Source: Aquipseudomonas alcaligenes (GTDB lineage: Bacteria; Pseudomonadota; Gammaproteobacteria; Pseudomonadales; Pseudomonadaceae). From it: DNA of 64,000 nucleotides. Position numbers and translations under genes: made by a program. Of this stretch, positions 63,980 to 64,000 are shown in pieces; the stretch's first letter is position 1, and the number at the start of each line of letters is the position of its first letter. Location: NCBI RefSeq assembly GCF_900156545.1, contig NZ_FTNW01000004.1, positions 310,001-374,000 of the forward strand. The letters are read 5' to 3'. The notes under the pieces were generated by a model. It was not told the origin of the DNA, searched no databases, and saw nothing but the letters and a program-made list of their open reading frames with translations.

Positions 63980-64000
63980 ATGCGTACACCCCTGCTGCTG
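63980..64000 (+). CDS. Start of a further gene (partial, probable signal peptide)
   Basis: ATG 63980 opens MRTPLLL before the window ends. GAGGATT lies 6-12 bases upstream as a ribosome-binding site. The residues suggest the beginning of a signal peptide, but too little is present to identify the product. Confidence 0.45.

Overview
The window is a high-GC, gene-dense stretch of a Pseudomonas-type gammaproteobacterial chromosome. The evidence is the gene order dsbA, cytochrome c4, c5-type cytochrome, engB, (sRNA), polA, DUF2782, thrB, then znuA/zur-znuCB, metNIQ, and an aa3/caa3-type cox cluster with SCO, heme O synthase, heme A synthase and SURF1. From memory this matches gene order near the P. 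aeruginosa origin, with local differences. A plasmid-like or phage-like segment is not visible. The species cannot be fixed from sequence alone.

Layout. (1) 1-6457: recC and the 5' part of recB on the minus strand, overlapping by ATGA; recB runs off the left edge just before its nuclease domain. (2) 6600-13742: a small unknown protein, a strong hairpin terminator, a heme-globin/PAS/GGDEF/EAL oxygen-sensor type protein translationally coupled to an Aer-like chemoreceptor, a Na/Pi-cotransporter/PhoU protein and a DUF5924 membrane protein. (3) 13818-20019: two paralogous chemoreceptors in direct orientation bracket a nitric-oxide detoxification pair, hmp and a divergent NorR/FhpR-type sigma-54 activator with two visible GT-N7-AC operators. 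(4) 20100-30220: an SpmAB-like membrane protein, a DUF3313 lipoprotein, a phosphoethanolamine-transferase-like enzyme, DUF1330, a CSS-motif EAL phosphodiesterase, an AmpDh2-like amidase, MarC, a GGEEF diguanylate cyclase and an EEP-family phosphohydrolase. (5) 30231-36263: dsbA, two c-type cytochromes, engB, an ErsA/Spot 42-position sRNA and polA. (6) 36268-44380: thrB, the Zur-controlled zinc uptake locus (with a small unknown exported protein behind znuA) and methionine importer metNIQ. (7) 44427-53590: cytochrome oxidase assembly and structural genes, interrupted by one opposite-strand DUF2909 gene. (8) 53967-64000: unknown protein, beta-carbonic anhydrase, an SOS-box-preceded PA0069-type radical SAM protein, an acyltransferase of lower GC content, yheV-prlC, a gamma-carbonic-anhydrase-like gene with two unknown partners, DUF1161, a putative lipoprotein aminopeptidase and a small lipoprotein.

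Functional themes. Respiratory gas and redox sensing recurs: a globin-coupled c-di-GMP enzyme with an Aer-like receptor, hmp/norR, the terminal oxidase, and c-type cytochromes. Three c-di-GMP turnover proteins (7065, 24402, 27488) and three chemoreceptors (9317, 13818, 18409) lie within 30 kb. DNA repair/replication genes (recBC, polA, the LexA-box radical SAM gene) are scattered through it.

No tRNA, rRNA, CRISPR array, insertion sequence or prophage gene was recognised. The most useful non-coding signals are the NorR operators with a near-consensus sigma-54 element, the ErsA-like sRNA with an AlgU-like promoter, a Zur box, a near-perfect LexA box, and an 11-base element shared by two promoters of the cox cluster.
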